DNA from: SHVO01 sp050250575
GTDB taxonomy: Bacteria > Pseudomonadota > Alphaproteobacteria > Rhodospirillales > Rhodospirillaceae
DNA: 64,000 nt
NCBI GenBank assembly: GCA_050250575.1
Contig: JBFWOJ010000003.1
Location: 227,697 to 291,696 of the forward strand
Direction of reading: 5' to 3'
Position numbers and translations under genes: made by a program. Below, in pieces: positions 17,534 to 26,700 of the stretch (its first letter is position 1; every line of letters begins with the position of its first letter). Under the pieces are notes generated by a model that was not told the origin of the DNA, searched no databases, and saw only the letters and a list, made by a program, of their open reading frames with translations.

Positions 17534-19360
17534 TTAGTCGACCAGTTCCTGGGTCGTTGATTGACGGGGCATGTCGATCAGCCCGACCGGGTCGCCGATG
17601 GCGCCGGCCTGCCGATCGAAAAGGCGGCGGTAAAGACCCGCCGGATTGGCGAGCAGGCTCTGATGATTGCCGTCTTCGACCACACGCCCGCGATCAAACA
17701 CCAAGATGCGGTCCAGGGACCGGACCGTGGAGAGACGGTGCGCGATGACGATGGCGGTGCGTCCCTTCATCAGCCGGCCGATCGCCTCCTGAATCAGCGC
17801 CTCGGACTCCGAATCGAGGCTCGAGGTCGCTTCGTCGAGGATAAGGATCGGCGCGTTGGCGAGGAAGGCGCGCGCCAGCGCAACCCGCTGGCGTTCGCCG
17901 CCCGAGAGTTTCACACCCCGTTCGCCGACCAGCGTCTCGTAGCCCTTGGGAAGCCGGACGATGAAATCATGGGCGTTGGCCAGCTGCGCGGCCCGCTCGA
18001 TGTCGGCCCGCGGGGCGTCGGGGCGGGCGTAGGCGATGTTCTCGGCGAGGCTGCGGTGAAACAGGATCGGCTCCTGCTGCACAATGGCGATCTGCGCGCG
18101 CAGCGATTGCTGCGTCGCGGCGCGCACGTCCAGACCGTCGATGAGCACGGCGCCGCCGGTCACATCGTAGAGACGCTGGATCAGCTTGACGAAGGTCGTC
18201 TTGCCCGAGCCCGAGTGGCCGACCAACCCGAGGCGCTCGCCCCCGCGGATCAGGACCGAGAGGTCCTCGAACAACGCCGTGTCATGGCCGCCGTAACGGA
18301 AGGTCACGCGGTCGAACCTGACCTCGCCGGCGGTGAGGCACGCGGGCCTCGCGTCGGCGCGGTCCTCGATGCCGAGCGGCTCGGCGTACATGGCCACCAT
18401 CTCTTCCATGTCGTTCACCGAACGCTGCAGGTGCTGCACATGCTGGCCGATATCGCGCAAATAACCGTGCATGATGAAATAGCTGGTGAGCACGTAAGCG
18501 ACATCGCCCGGCGACGCCTCGCCCTGCATCCACAGATATAGCGCCGATCCGATCAGACCGAGGCGCACGAACCAAAGAAGCGCGATCTGCGTCGTGCCCG
18601 ACCATGTGCCGAGCGTCCAGGTGCGATCCGTGCGCCGGCGCCACTTCTCGATCACCCGGCCGAAGCTGAATTCCTCGCGCGTCTCGGCCCCGAACGCCTT
18701 TACGACGGCGTTGGAGCTGATGGAATCGGCGAGCGCGCCGCTCATGCGCGTATCCCAGGTGTTCGACAGCGATGCGGCGGGCGCGACGAGCCGTGTGGCC
18801 AAGGTCACCGTCAGGGCGACATAGACGACCGCGCCCACAAGCATGACCACGCCAAGCAGGGGCGATTGCGCCGCCAGCAACACCATCGTGCCGGTGAGCA
18901 CGACCAGGGACGGAACCAGCGCGAGCAGGATCGTGTCGTTCAAGAGGTCGAGCGCCCACATCCCGCGGGTGATCTTGCGCACGGTCGATCCCGCGAAGGT
19001 GTTGGCATGCCAATCGGTCGAAAATCTTTGCACGCGGTGGAAGGTGTCGTTCGCGACATCGCTCATGATGCGCAAGGTGAACGAGATCACCGACATCCAT
19101 GCGATATGGCGCAACAGCACCATGCCGAGTCCAAGCGCGGCCATCACCGCAAACAGGCCGAAGATGTTCTCCCGCGCATTTGCGATCAGAGCGTCGATGA
19201 GATCGCCGGCGACCACAGGCACGAAAATCTCGGTCAGGGTCGCGCCGCTCATCGCGGCGGCGATAAGGACCACGTAGCCGGGCTGCTTGGCCCAGTGGCG
19301 AAAGGTGAATCTGAGGACGTCGCGCATTGCATGCGCGCGCGGCTTTCTATTGGCTGACAT
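17534..19360 (-). CDS. ABC half-exporter (fused permease and ATPase)
   Basis: A 608-residue protein with six predicted helices (about 28-300) and an ATPase domain: Walker A GHSGSGKT (381-388), signature LSGGERQR (486-493), Walker B ILILDEAT (504-511), AHRLST. It is related to but clearly distinct from the exporter at 11861-13708. Probably a homodimeric exporter; cargo unknown. It stands alone, 131 bases downstream of the MBL lipoprotein gene start on the same strand and with nothing coupled to it. Confidence 0.92.
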   Translation of the reverse strand: MSANRKPRAHAMRDVLRFTFRHWAKQPGYVVLIAAAMSGATLTEIFVPVVAGDLIDALIANARENIFGLFAVMAALGLGMVLLRHIAWMSVISFTLRIMSDVANDTFHRVQRFSTDWHANTFAGSTVRKITRGMWALDLLNDTILLALVPSLVVLTGTMVLLAAQSPLLGVVMLVGAVVYVALTVTLATRLVAPAASLSNTWDTRMSGALADSISSNAVVKAFGAETREEFSFGRVIEKWRRRTDRTWTLGTWSGTTQIALLWFVRLGLIGSALYLWMQGEASPGDVAYVLTSYFIMHGYLRDIGQHVQHLQRSVNDMEEMVAMYAEPLGIEDRADARPACLTAGEVRFDRVTFRYGGHDTALFEDLSVLIRGGERLGLVGHSGSGKTTFVKLIQRLYDVTGGAVLIDGLDVRAATQQSLRAQIAIVQQEPILFHRSLAENIAYARPDAPRADIERAAQLANAHDFIVRLPKGYETLVGERGVKLSGGERQRVALARAFLANAPILILDEATSSLDSESEALIQEAIGRLMKGRTAIVIAHRLSTVRSLDRILVFDRGRVVEDGNHQSLLANPAGLYRRLFDRQAGAIGDPVGLIDMPRQSTTQELVD

Positions 19361-19944
19361 GTGGCTCGTCCGGCAGAACGCGCCGGCTCCAGTTCATATC
19401 TCAATGCGGATTGGCCCAAGGCAGTACGCCCGGGCCGGCGGTTCAGTTCCATAAGCCGCACGGAGGTGGACCTCGTGCGCACGGTCTTACGGCGCTCTAA
19501 TGGCGCGATCGGACCGTGTTATGAATGGTGCTCATCATGGCAAGCCACCGCCGCAGTGAACAAAGGCGGAGACCTTACTGCCCACCCTCGGCGCTTTCAA
19601 CCGAAGGTATGTCACGTAAATCAAAGGCTTGGCTTGGCCCTGCGAATGACAACCGGAAAATCAGGGAATTTTCGCCGTTTTCCACACTGCTGGCGATACA
19701 TAGCGCGGTCGAGCTTTTCGCCCTCGTTGGCCTTGCGCCGCTTGCGCGCGAGCTTGTGGGAATCCTGACGTAGTCTTTCGTCCTAATCCACCTGGTAGCG
19801 TTGGTGCTTACCAACCTCTATGGACCTTTGAACTCCCACAACCACTGGAAAGCCTTCGCGCGTGAAGGCGCTGACCTTAGGCAACCAACGCTCCTGCCCG
19901 GCGTTCTCGCAGGCCCGGACGGCGTTCTCCAGGGAGTTTTCAGG
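19361..19944. other. Sparse intergenic stretch with one possible small gene
   Basis: About 580 bases upstream of an ABC exporter (reverse) and a frameshifted secreted-protein gene (forward). Apart from the small frame at 19609-19773 I see no convincing gene, RNA or repeat. Several other frames are open but lack ribosome binding sites and recognisable sequence. Confidence 0.4.
19609..19773 (+). CDS. Possible small hypothetical protein with GPANDN motif
   Basis: A 54-residue frame: a basic start (MSRKSKAW), the string GPANDNRK, then a hydrophobic stretch (LLAIHSAVELFALVGLAPLA) that could span a membrane. PANDN strings occur in many short alphaproteobacterial proteins, which is the main reason to list it. 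The ribosome binding site is poor (GAAGG too close to ATG), so the start or the gene itself may be wrong. Confidence 0.35.
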   Translation: MSRKSKAWLGPANDNRKIREFSPFSTLLAIHSAVELFALVGLAPLARELVGILT

Positions 19945-20785
19945 ATGAATTTCCGTCGTTGCAGATTTGCCGCGCGTTGGCATGCTTTGACAGCAGGCGG
20001 AGTCGCACTTGCGCTTTCTTCCGCCTTGCAAGCAAAGGGTCCGCCGGAGGATCGCGGTAAGAACTCGGCGTCCGGTCTCAGCCGTGAACTCTCGCCCGAC
20101 ACCGCCAACTCCAATCCGGGCAGCCACCACGACACGGATAACGGTGAGGGCGGCGCCATCGGTCGTACCGCCGTGTTGAGTGGATTGAGCGTAGACGACG
20201 ACGAATCGTTTTTGCGGCTGCGGAACCTCGGGAATACCGACGGCACTGTTGCGGTGACGTTGTTCGACGCCAAAAGCGGTGAACAAGTGGGGCGTGGGAA
20301 AGCGCCATGATTCCAGCGCATGGGGCGTTACAGGTCTCCGTCGCAGATATCCTCGGAGATGCGGAGGCTGAAGACGATGCGCGCTTCGTTGCCGACGTGC
20401 GGGCCACGTTCAAAGGCCAGGTGCAGCATGTCAGCTGGTCGGGTGCCAACGGCGTCGTGAGCAACCTGACCGCTTGTCGCCGGCTCGCCAGTCCGAAGCG
20501 CGGACTTGGATACATCTCAGGTCCGGGCGCGACCGACCTCGAAGGTGCGATCCGCATCCTAAACGAAGGCAGGAAGCCGCGGGCGCAACGGCGCCGATCG
20601 CGCCAGAAACGGCCGCGCTCAGCGTCACCGTCGAGGGCTCGGACGCGCAGATGACGCTAAGCTATGTCGAAGGCGCGGATGGCGAGGCGTTGACGGAACT
20701 CACCGCCGGCTTCGCTTTGCGCGGCGGGAGCCAGGACGAAAATAGAGACGAAGATGAAGAGGAGGATGACGACGGCAAGAGCTGA
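19945..20785 (+). pseudogene. Secreted protein of unknown function, interrupted by two frameshifts
   Basis: Three overlapping frames read as one protein of about 275 residues. The first begins at ATG 19945 (AGGGAG upstream) with a signal peptide (ALTAGGVALALSSALQA) and runs to FDAKSGEQVG near 20292. The second, one frame over, continues with IPAHGALQVSVADILG and VQHVSWSGANGVVSNLTAC. The third, from about 20570, gives ETAALSVTVEGSDAQMTLSY and an acidic tail to the stop at 20785. The order (LRLRN.G.T.GTV.VTLFD, then IPAHG..QVSVADI, then VQHVSW) reads as a continuous beta-sandwich-like domain. Either the gene has decayed or the assembly has two one-base errors. Confidence 0.65.
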
Positions 20786-20812
20786 TCGTTGCTCCTTTTA
20801 CTGATAGACGAG

Positions 20813-20837
20813 CGCCGCCGGATTCGATCCGGCGGCG
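20813..20837 (+). terminator. Hairpin between convergent genes, probable terminator
   Basis: A perfect 11-base-pair stem, CGCCGCCGGAT (20813-20823) with ATCCGGCGGCG (20827-20837), has a 3-base loop. On the forward strand it is followed by a moderately T-rich stretch (TGTCCTCTTGTTCC). It lies between the ends of a forward and a reverse gene and could serve both. Confidence 0.55.
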
Positions 20838-20854
20838 TGTCCTCTTGTTCCGAT

Positions 20855-21982
20855 TTACCGCTCGGCCGCGCTGGCGGCCGCACCCGGCGCGGTCTCGTTC
20901 ACCGCCACAGACTTCGGCGGATGTTGGATGTAGACCTGTACCCAATCGCCATCGAGAGCCGCCGAAAGCGCCGTGTTCTGACCGGTTTCGTCCGGATATC
21001 CGTCCGCGAGCCGGTACATGGCGCGTGTGAGCGATTGAGAGGCGACCTGGCCGTAGGCGGCATGGTGCGTCCCCCAGCTGGTCTTGAACTGCAGCATCCA
21101 GCTGTAGATGTCGGCGTAGCCGCCGATGACGCCGGTGGCGCGCTCGGGCGTCAGCTTGAGATGGAACTGCATGCCGCGCAGGAGCTGGTGAGCGCTGGTG
21201 TCGAAGGCGATCGAATTGGGAATCAGGCCGTCGGCCGGCTCGGTGATGAGGACGCCGTCGACGATCTTTCCCTTGAGGCGGGTCTGATAAATCTTGCCGA
21301 AACGCTCATCCACGCGCTGCGTGCCGCCGGGAATGAAACCTTCGCCGGTTGAATCGGAAAGTAGAGGATCGAGCCCGCGGTACGTGGTCACGATCACTTC
21401 TGGATCGTTGGTCAGGTCGTCCACTTCCGAAATCTCGAACATGTAGCGGTTGGAAATGTGGCGCCGCAGGTACGTCGTATCCTGGAAATTGATGAACGGG
21501 ATGCCGTCGCCGTTCCAGCCCGCCAAGCAGCCGAGCGCGCGGAAGAGCTGGTTGTCGACACCCTTGGTGCCTTCAGCATTGGTGAAATCGTTAGCGTCGA
21601 CCTTGTTGTCGAGGTTCAAGCCGGGCGCGACCTTGCCCTGGGCGTCCTTGAAGACAAAACCGTCTTCATTGCGTCCCGGGAAGTAGATGTCGGCTTCGCG
21701 CGCAAGCTGGGTCTCCACCAGCGTCCACTTCTGGCCCTTGTCCTGGGGGAAAAGCTGCGCAAATTGCTCACGCGGACCGTCGTTGAGGCCCGTCGGGCAT
21801 TCGATCTTGAAGCCCGGGGTGCGGTGCACGGCCCACGCACGGCGGGTCATGGCATAGCCGATGCGGCGATCCTTGATCCGCGGCTCAATTGTGTCCGCAG
21901 TGGCGACCGGCGCGAACACTGCGCTCGAGAAGGCCACGGCAATGGCGGTCAACGTGGCTTTGGTAAAGAGAGGAAGCGTCAT
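20855..21982 (-). CDS. Secreted protein of an unnamed family (paralog of the gene at 37875-38981)
   Basis: A 375-residue protein with a signal peptide (KATLTAIAVAFSSAVFA). I do not recognise a named domain. It shares a landmark order with the protein at 37875-38981: an early C-P-x-G-L-N (here IECPTGLN), then GLNLDNKVDANDF, then GVDNQLFRALGC, then DGVLITEP, then RGMQFHLKL followed by GVIGGYADI. The two conserved cysteines and the NLDxxVxAxDF string suggest a disulfide or metal/Ca site, which is inference. It has about 250 bases of divergent upstream region shared with an ABC exporter gene. Probably periplasmic. Confidence 0.75.
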   Translation of the reverse strand: MTLPLFTKATLTAIAVAFSSAVFAPVATADTIEPRIKDRRIGYAMTRRAWAVHRTPGFKIECPTGLNDGPREQFAQLFPQDKGQKWTLVETQLAREADIYFPGRNEDGFVFKDAQGKVAPGLNLDNKVDANDFTNAEGTKGVDNQLFRALGCLAGWNGDGIPFINFQDTTYLRRHISNRYMFEISEVDDLTNDPEVIVTTYRGLDPLLSDSTGEGFIPGGTQRVDERFGKIYQTRLKGKIVDGVLITEPADGLIPNSIAFDTSAHQLLRGMQFHLKLTPERATGVIGGYADIYSWMLQFKTSWGTHHAAYGQVASQSLTRAMYRLADGYPDETGQNTALSAALDGDWVQVYIQHPPKSVAVNETAPGAAASAAER

Positions 21983-22231
21983 GCGAGGTACCTGGTGCTT
22001 GATAGGTATTCCAACCTAGTAAGGGCCGCGCGCGGGTCAATGTGGCCGGTTCCACGCTCTACTATATAGGCTTTTCCGGGCGAGCGGCCGCTAGGAAAGT
22101 GCCCTTCCATAGAAGAATTTTCCCCGTTCCGCCCGGCGCAGGGCCCAAAGGCTCGCAGGCTCCCCTTTCAATTTCGGCGCTTGAGAGGGCCGTGCCGTTG
22201 CGTATTCTCGGCGCCTCCGCGGGGAAGGTCC
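21983..22231. promoter_or_regulatory. Divergent intergenic region
   Basis: About 250 bases between the reverse secreted-protein gene and the forward ABC exporter operon. A TACTATATAGG patch near 22059-22069 is the only promoter-like AT-rich site. GGGGAAGG at 22221-22228 serves the exporter gene. Confidence 0.3.
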
Positions 22232-23191
22232 ATGAACGACCAGCTCGCCGTTTCGGCGAAAGGGCTCATCAAACGCTTTGGCGAGGTGAACGCTGTCGAC
22301 GGCATCGACCTCGACGTGCCGCGCGGCATGATTTTCGCCATTCTTGGACCCAACGGCGCCGGCAAGACGACTCTCATGCGTATGCTCGCCACCTTGCTGC
22401 GCCCCGACGGCGGCAGCGCCAGCGTAATGGGCCATGATCTTGTGCACGCGCCGGACGAAGTGCGCGCCGCCATCGCCATGACCGGTCAGTTCGCGTCGCT
22501 GGACGAGGATCTCACCGGCCATGACAACCTCGTGCTGCTCGCCCGGCTTTGGGGGTTTGTAGGCGCCGCGGCGCGGGCCCGCGCCGACGATCTGCTCGCC
22601 GCCTTCGATCTCTCCGACGCGGCAAAACGCCAAGTGAAAGATTATTCCGGCGGCATGCGGCGACGGCTCGACATCGCCGCATCCTTGGTCGTTACGCCGA
22701 GCGTATTGTTTCTCGACGAACCGACCACCGGGCTCGATCCGACGGCGCGCCAATCGGTCTGGACCATGATCCGGAGTCTCGCGCAGTCGGGCGTCACGAT
22801 CCTCCTGACCACGCAATATCTGGAAGAGGCTGACCAGCTGGCGGAACGCATCGCGGTCATCGACAAAGGCAAGAAAATCGCCGAAGGCACGAGTCGCGAG
22901 CTCAAGGCGCAGGTGGGCTCGGGTTTCCTGCACGTTCATCTTGCCGACGGCGCCGATATCGAGCGTGCGGCCCAACTTCTGGAAGCGCGCCTCGCACATC
23001 CCGTGCGGCGCAGCGCCGACGGCGGTCAACTTTCCGTCGTAGCCGGCACCGCCCATTCCGCCGCGACGGCGATTGCCGCTCTTGCGGTCGAGGGCATCGA
23101 AGTCGCCGACTTCCAGATGGGCGTGCCGAGCCTGGACGAGGTTTTCTTCAGTCTCACAGGCCGCGAGAAAGCCGAGGAGAAAACGCCGTGA
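22232..23191 (+). CDS. ABC exporter ATPase, daunorubicin-resistance (DrrA) type
   Basis: A 319-residue ATPase: Walker A GPNGAGKTTL, signature YSGGMRRRLD, Walker B VLFLDEPTTGLD, and a C-terminal region (about 215-315) typical of DrrA-like proteins. The start ATG 22232 follows GGGGAAGG. Its stop overlaps the GTG of the permease gene by four bases (GTGA), so both are made together. The pair should export a hydrophobic compound or lipid-like drug. Cargo unknown. Confidence 0.93.
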   Translation: MNDQLAVSAKGLIKRFGEVNAVDGIDLDVPRGMIFAILGPNGAGKTTLMRMLATLLRPDGGSASVMGHDLVHAPDEVRAAIAMTGQFASLDEDLTGHDNLVLLARLWGFVGAAARARADDLLAAFDLSDAAKRQVKDYSGGMRRRLDIAASLVVTPSVLFLDEPTTGLDPTARQSVWTMIRSLAQSGVTILLTTQYLEEADQLAERIAVIDKGKKIAEGTSRELKAQVGSGFLHVHLADGADIERAAQLLEARLAHPVRRSADGGQLSVVAGTAHSAATAIAALAVEGIEVADFQMGVPSLDEVFFSLTGREKAEEKTP

Positions 23192-23991
23192 ACCAGACCA
23201 ACGCCGTTCTTCTGGGCATCGCCCGCCCCAGAAAACCTTCGGGCTTTTCCAACGCCCTCGTGTTCGGTTGGCGTGCCGTCCTCAAATTTCGTTACGTGCC
23301 GGAGCAGTTGTTCGACCTGGTCATGACGCCGATCATGTTCACGCTGCTGTTCACGTTCGTGTTTGGGGGCGCGCTGGCCGGTAGCCCGCGTGATTACCTG
23401 CAGATCTTCGTGCCGGGCATTCTGGTGCAGACGGTGTCCTTCAATGCGGTCTATTCGGGGATGGGCCTGTCGACGGACTTGAGCAAAGGGCTGTTCGACC
23501 GGTTCCGGTCGCTTCCGATCTGGCCGCTCTCCCCCTTCGCCGGGCTGATGGTCGGCGACGTGCTGCGCCATCTCATCGCCGGCGCGATCATCCTCGCCAT
23601 CGGCCTTCTGTTGGGTTACCGGCCTGGCGCCGGATTCCCCGGCGTGGTCGCGGCGTTTCTACTGCTGTTCGCGATGGGCTTCGGCATGGGGTGGATCTTC
23701 ATCGTGTTAGGACTGCTGATCCGCACGCCGATGACGGTGATGACCGCCGGGTTCACCTTCCTGTTTCCGCTGGTGTTCGCATCGAACATCATGGTCGATC
23801 CGGCCACGATGCCCGGCTGGTTGCGTGCCTTCGTAAACGTGAATCCCGTGACACTGATGACGACAGCGGTCCGCGGGCTGATGAACGAGGGAGCCACGGT
23901 GACGGATGTGCTCATGGCGCTGCTTGCACCGGCCGTGCTCACGGCCGTCATGGCGCCGCTCACTCTATGGCTTTACCTGCGGCGCCAGTAA
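23188..23991 (+). CDS. ABC-2 type permease, partner of the DrrA-like ATPase
   Basis: A 267-residue membrane protein with about six helices and the ABC-2 family signature region (FDRFRSLPIWPLSPFAGLMVGD). The end has the typical NPVTLMTTAVRGLM segment. Start is GTG 23188, overlapping the ATPase stop. Its 3' end overlaps the convergent serine hydrolase gene by 27 bases, so no terminator separates them. Confidence 0.92.
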   Translation: MNQTNAVLLGIARPRKPSGFSNALVFGWRAVLKFRYVPEQLFDLVMTPIMFTLLFTFVFGGALAGSPRDYLQIFVPGILVQTVSFNAVYSGMGLSTDLSKGLFDRFRSLPIWPLSPFAGLMVGDVLRHLIAGAIILAIGLLLGYRPGAGFPGVVAAFLLLFAMGFGMGWIFIVLGLLIRTPMTVMTAGFTFLFPLVFASNIMVDPATMPGWLRAFVNVNPVTLMTTAVRGLMNEGATVTDVLMALLAPAVLTAVMAPLTLWLYLRRQ

Positions 23992-25185
23992 TTCGTCGAG
24001 AAGCGGCCGCACGGCCGCCTCCTGAAGCGGCCCGACATCGAAGAAGTATCCCTTCTCGTCCGCGGCCGCGTTCTGACGGTTTGTCAGAAGCACAAACGCG
24101 AGCTTCGCCTCAGGGACGCCGAGCACGTAAGTGCCGGTGAAGCCGGTATGGGCGAAGGCACCCGGCGGCATATTGTCCGGCTGCCGCCAGCCGAGGTGCG
24201 CGCCCGGCTTCAGGAACAGATCCACGGTTTCCGGCCGGATCAATTGACGCCCCCCAGATGTGCCCCGGTTGAGGAGGAGCTCGAGCAGAATGCGCAGGTC
24301 CGCGCCGGTCGAGAACAGGCCGGCGTGCCCGGCGACACCGCCGTTGGCGTACCAGGCGTTGCCGTCGTTCACTTCCCCGTCGAGCACATAGGACCGCCAG
24401 CCGTTCCACGACGTGGGATCGCCCTTGTAGCCGTAGCCGAAGTTGGGCCCGTACACCATGTGGCGCTCGTAGCCATTGCCCGCTTCAGTGACCGCGAAGT
24501 TCGTCAGTCCGCGGTCTTGGGGCAGGAATCCGGTGTGCTTAAGGCCGAGCGGTGCATAGAGCGCGCGCTCGATGAATACATCAAGGCGGGCGGCACTCGC
24601 GCGTTCGACGATGAAGCCGAGGAGCATGAACCCGAGATCGCTGTAGTGATAGCCCTCGCCCACGGGCCACTGCTGCGGCACCGCGCGAATGGCCTCGTAA
24701 GTCTCGGCCTGATTGGACGCCTGATAATAAAGCGGTTGCCATTGCACCAGTCCGCTCGTGTGCGTGAGAAGATGGCGCACGGTGATCTTGTCGCGGTCCG
24801 GACCGCGGAAATCCGGAAGATACGTGTAGACCGGCGCATCGATCTCTAACTTGCCCTGATCGACCAGCAACATCGCGGCCATGGTCGTCGCCATGACCTT
24901 GGTGACCGAGGCGACGTCGAACACGGTCGAGGTCTCCATCGCGCGCGGCGCCGCGATACGCTTGCCGGCGAAATCGTTGAGATGGGCGTGTCCAAAAGCG
25001 CGCTCGACGAGGACTTGGCCGTTCACGGCAATGACCAGAACCGCGCCGGGGATGCGGCCGTGGGCAACGGCGGCTTCCACCGTAGCGGCGGACTTTGCAA
25101 CAGCGTCCTCAAGGGTGAGCACTTGCGCCATGGGGGCAGAAGAACCCAGGACAAGGGCCGCGGCAAGAAGGATGACGCTTCTCAT
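23965..25185 (-). CDS. Secreted serine hydrolase, class C beta-lactamase/penicillin-binding fold
   Basis: A 406-residue protein with a signal peptide (MRSVILLAAALVLGSS). Ser93-x-x-Lys96 in DVASVTKVMATT is the nucleophile motif, YHYSDLG the tyrosine motif and HTGFTG the third (KTG-like) motif. LTHTSGLVQW is a common landmark. These enzymes include esterases, D-aminopeptidases and cell-wall carboxypeptidases. Its ATG overlaps the ampG-like stop by four bases (ATGA at 25182-25185), placing it in a cell-wall recycling context and favouring action on muropeptides; this is inference. Confidence 0.9.
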   Translation of the reverse strand: MRSVILLAAALVLGSSAPMAQVLTLEDAVAKSAATVEAAVAHGRIPGAVLVIAVNGQVLVERAFGHAHLNDFAGKRIAAPRAMETSTVFDVASVTKVMATTMAAMLLVDQGKLEIDAPVYTYLPDFRGPDRDKITVRHLLTHTSGLVQWQPLYYQASNQAETYEAIRAVPQQWPVGEGYHYSDLGFMLLGFIVERASAARLDVFIERALYAPLGLKHTGFLPQDRGLTNFAVTEAGNGYERHMVYGPNFGYGYKGDPTSWNGWRSYVLDGEVNDGNAWYANGGVAGHAGLFSTGADLRILLELLLNRGTSGGRQLIRPETVDLFLKPGAHLGWRQPDNMPPGAFAHTGFTGTYVLGVPEAKLAFVLLTNRQNAAADEKGYFFDVGPLQEAAVRPLLDELLAPQVKP

Positions 25186-26663
25186 GGCACGCCCTTCCGA
25201 TGGAATCTTAGAAATGGGACGAAGATTATCGCAGCGAGGCTGAGAACGCCTGACAGCGCGAAGAAGCCATCATAGCCGATATCGCCTTGAATGGAGCCGG
25301 AAGCGCCCGCCAACAGGCGGGGCACCAGAAAGGCAAAGCCGGCAAGGAAGGCGTACTGCGCGGCCGGGTATTTGGGATTCACCAGAACCGAGAGATAAAT
25401 CACGAATACCGCCGCCGCCATGCCATTGCCGAAGTTGTCGGCAAAGGCGGTGACATAGATGACGACGTCCGACGGCGGCATGCGGGCGAGCCAGACGTAC
25501 GCGGCGTTCCCGAGGGCCGCAAAAACCGCGCCGAGCGCAAGCGAGCTGTTCCGTTCCAGGCGAGCCGCCGCGACACTCCCGGCACCGACACCGATGATAT
25601 TGGCGAGGAGCGACAGAGCGCCGTCCGCGATGCCGATCTGCGTGAGACTATAGCCGACAGAGGACATCAGCGGCTTTGCCAGCGTCAGGGTTAGTACGTC
25701 CCCCATGCGGTAGATCGAGACAAAGCCGAGGATGGCGACGGCGGCGTAGCCCCAGGCGCGAAAAAACTCGAGGTACGGTCCGAGCGCCGGCGAGGTGAGG
25801 AGGGCGCTGTCCGCACGAAGCGCGCGGATGCGCGGGATTGCGAGCATCATGATGACAAAAGGCAGGCCGCACAGGATGAGCACAACCCGTGTCACATGAC
25901 TTTCCGGCGTAATGCCGAGCGCCCCCGCAAGTTCGAGCACACCGAAACCGATCAGCGCGGTCGCGCCCAAGCCAACGGAGACTAGACCCACGGTCACCAT
26001 GAGCCCTGCAATAAGGGCGGGCGCTCTTGGACCCGTGCGCTCCGGCGCCGTGGCGAGCACCATGGGGAAAGCGACGAAAGCCGCGAGCGCAATCGTCAGA
26101 TAGGCGACGCCCCAATCGGATTGGCCGGCGATCAGGACGGCGATGCTGCCCGCGGCCACCATCGCCGAGCGGTAGCCCCACAATGCCGCCGAGACCAGCG
26201 GCGCCTGGGACTTTTCATCATGGGCAAGTTCACAGCGCCAGCCGTCCGCCGCGGCCTCCAGGGTCGTAGCCCAGAATGCGAGCTGGAGCGCCCACAAGGC
26301 GGTAAGGGCGAGATTGCGATCGGGGTTCGTCAAACCTAGCCCGACCAGCGAGACCACGACACCGAGTTGAGACAGAAGGATCCAACTCCGCCATCGGCCC
26401 CACACCCGGCCGAAGCCCGGAACGGTCAGGCGGTCGAGCATGGGCGCCCAGGCGAATTTGAAGGTCGGCAAGAGCGAGACCCAGGCGAAGAACGCCAAAA
26501 CGCCAAGAGACGCGCCGTTGTTGCTCAGGCGCAGGAACAAAACGGATGAGAAAAGCAGGAACGGGAGCCCTGAGGAGAAACCCAGCAGGCCGAACAGTCC
26601 GACCGTCCGGCGGCTCACGCCGGTGTCGCGCTCGATACCGGTCGCGGTAGCGTCCACCTGCAC
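25182..26663 (-). CDS. AmpG-like muropeptide permease (MFS)
   Basis: A 493-residue membrane protein with 12 or more helices. The start GLLGFSSGLPFLLFSSVLF and FKFAWAPMLDRL are the usual AmpG landmarks, where AmpG imports GlcNAc-anhydro-MurNAc peptides from the periplasm. It is coupled to the serine hydrolase downstream and lies 37 bases from the divergent amino-sugar operon, which would process what it imports. Specificity for muropeptides over other sugars is inferred from family and context. Confidence 0.87.
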   Translation of the reverse strand: MQVDATATGIERDTGVSRRTVGLFGLLGFSSGLPFLLFSSVLFLRLSNNGASLGVLAFFAWVSLLPTFKFAWAPMLDRLTVPGFGRVWGRWRSWILLSQLGVVVSLVGLGLTNPDRNLALTALWALQLAFWATTLEAAADGWRCELAHDEKSQAPLVSAALWGYRSAMVAAGSIAVLIAGQSDWGVAYLTIALAAFVAFPMVLATAPERTGPRAPALIAGLMVTVGLVSVGLGATALIGFGVLELAGALGITPESHVTRVVLILCGLPFVIMMLAIPRIRALRADSALLTSPALGPYLEFFRAWGYAAVAILGFVSIYRMGDVLTLTLAKPLMSSVGYSLTQIGIADGALSLLANIIGVGAGSVAAARLERNSSLALGAVFAALGNAAYVWLARMPPSDVVIYVTAFADNFGNGMAAAVFVIYLSVLVNPKYPAAQYAFLAGFAFLVPRLLAGASGSIQGDIGYDGFFALSGVLSLAAIIFVPFLRFHRKGVP

Positions 26664-26700
26664 CCCCCGGATAATATCTATGCTCTAAGGAGTACTCGAC
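26664..26700. promoter_or_regulatory. Compact divergent promoter region of the recycling locus
   Basis: Only 37 bases separate the start codons of the AmpG-like gene and the deaminase gene. It contains GGATAATATC (26669-26678), a possible -10 element, and TAAGGAG (26686-26692), the ribosome binding site for the TTG start at 26701. Promoters probably extend into the coding ends. Confidence 0.35.

Noticed and set aside
20292..20310. Programmed ribosomal frameshifting in the secreted-protein gene
   Set aside because: No clear slippery heptamer with a downstream structure is visible, and a second break occurs farther on, which fits decay or assembly error better.
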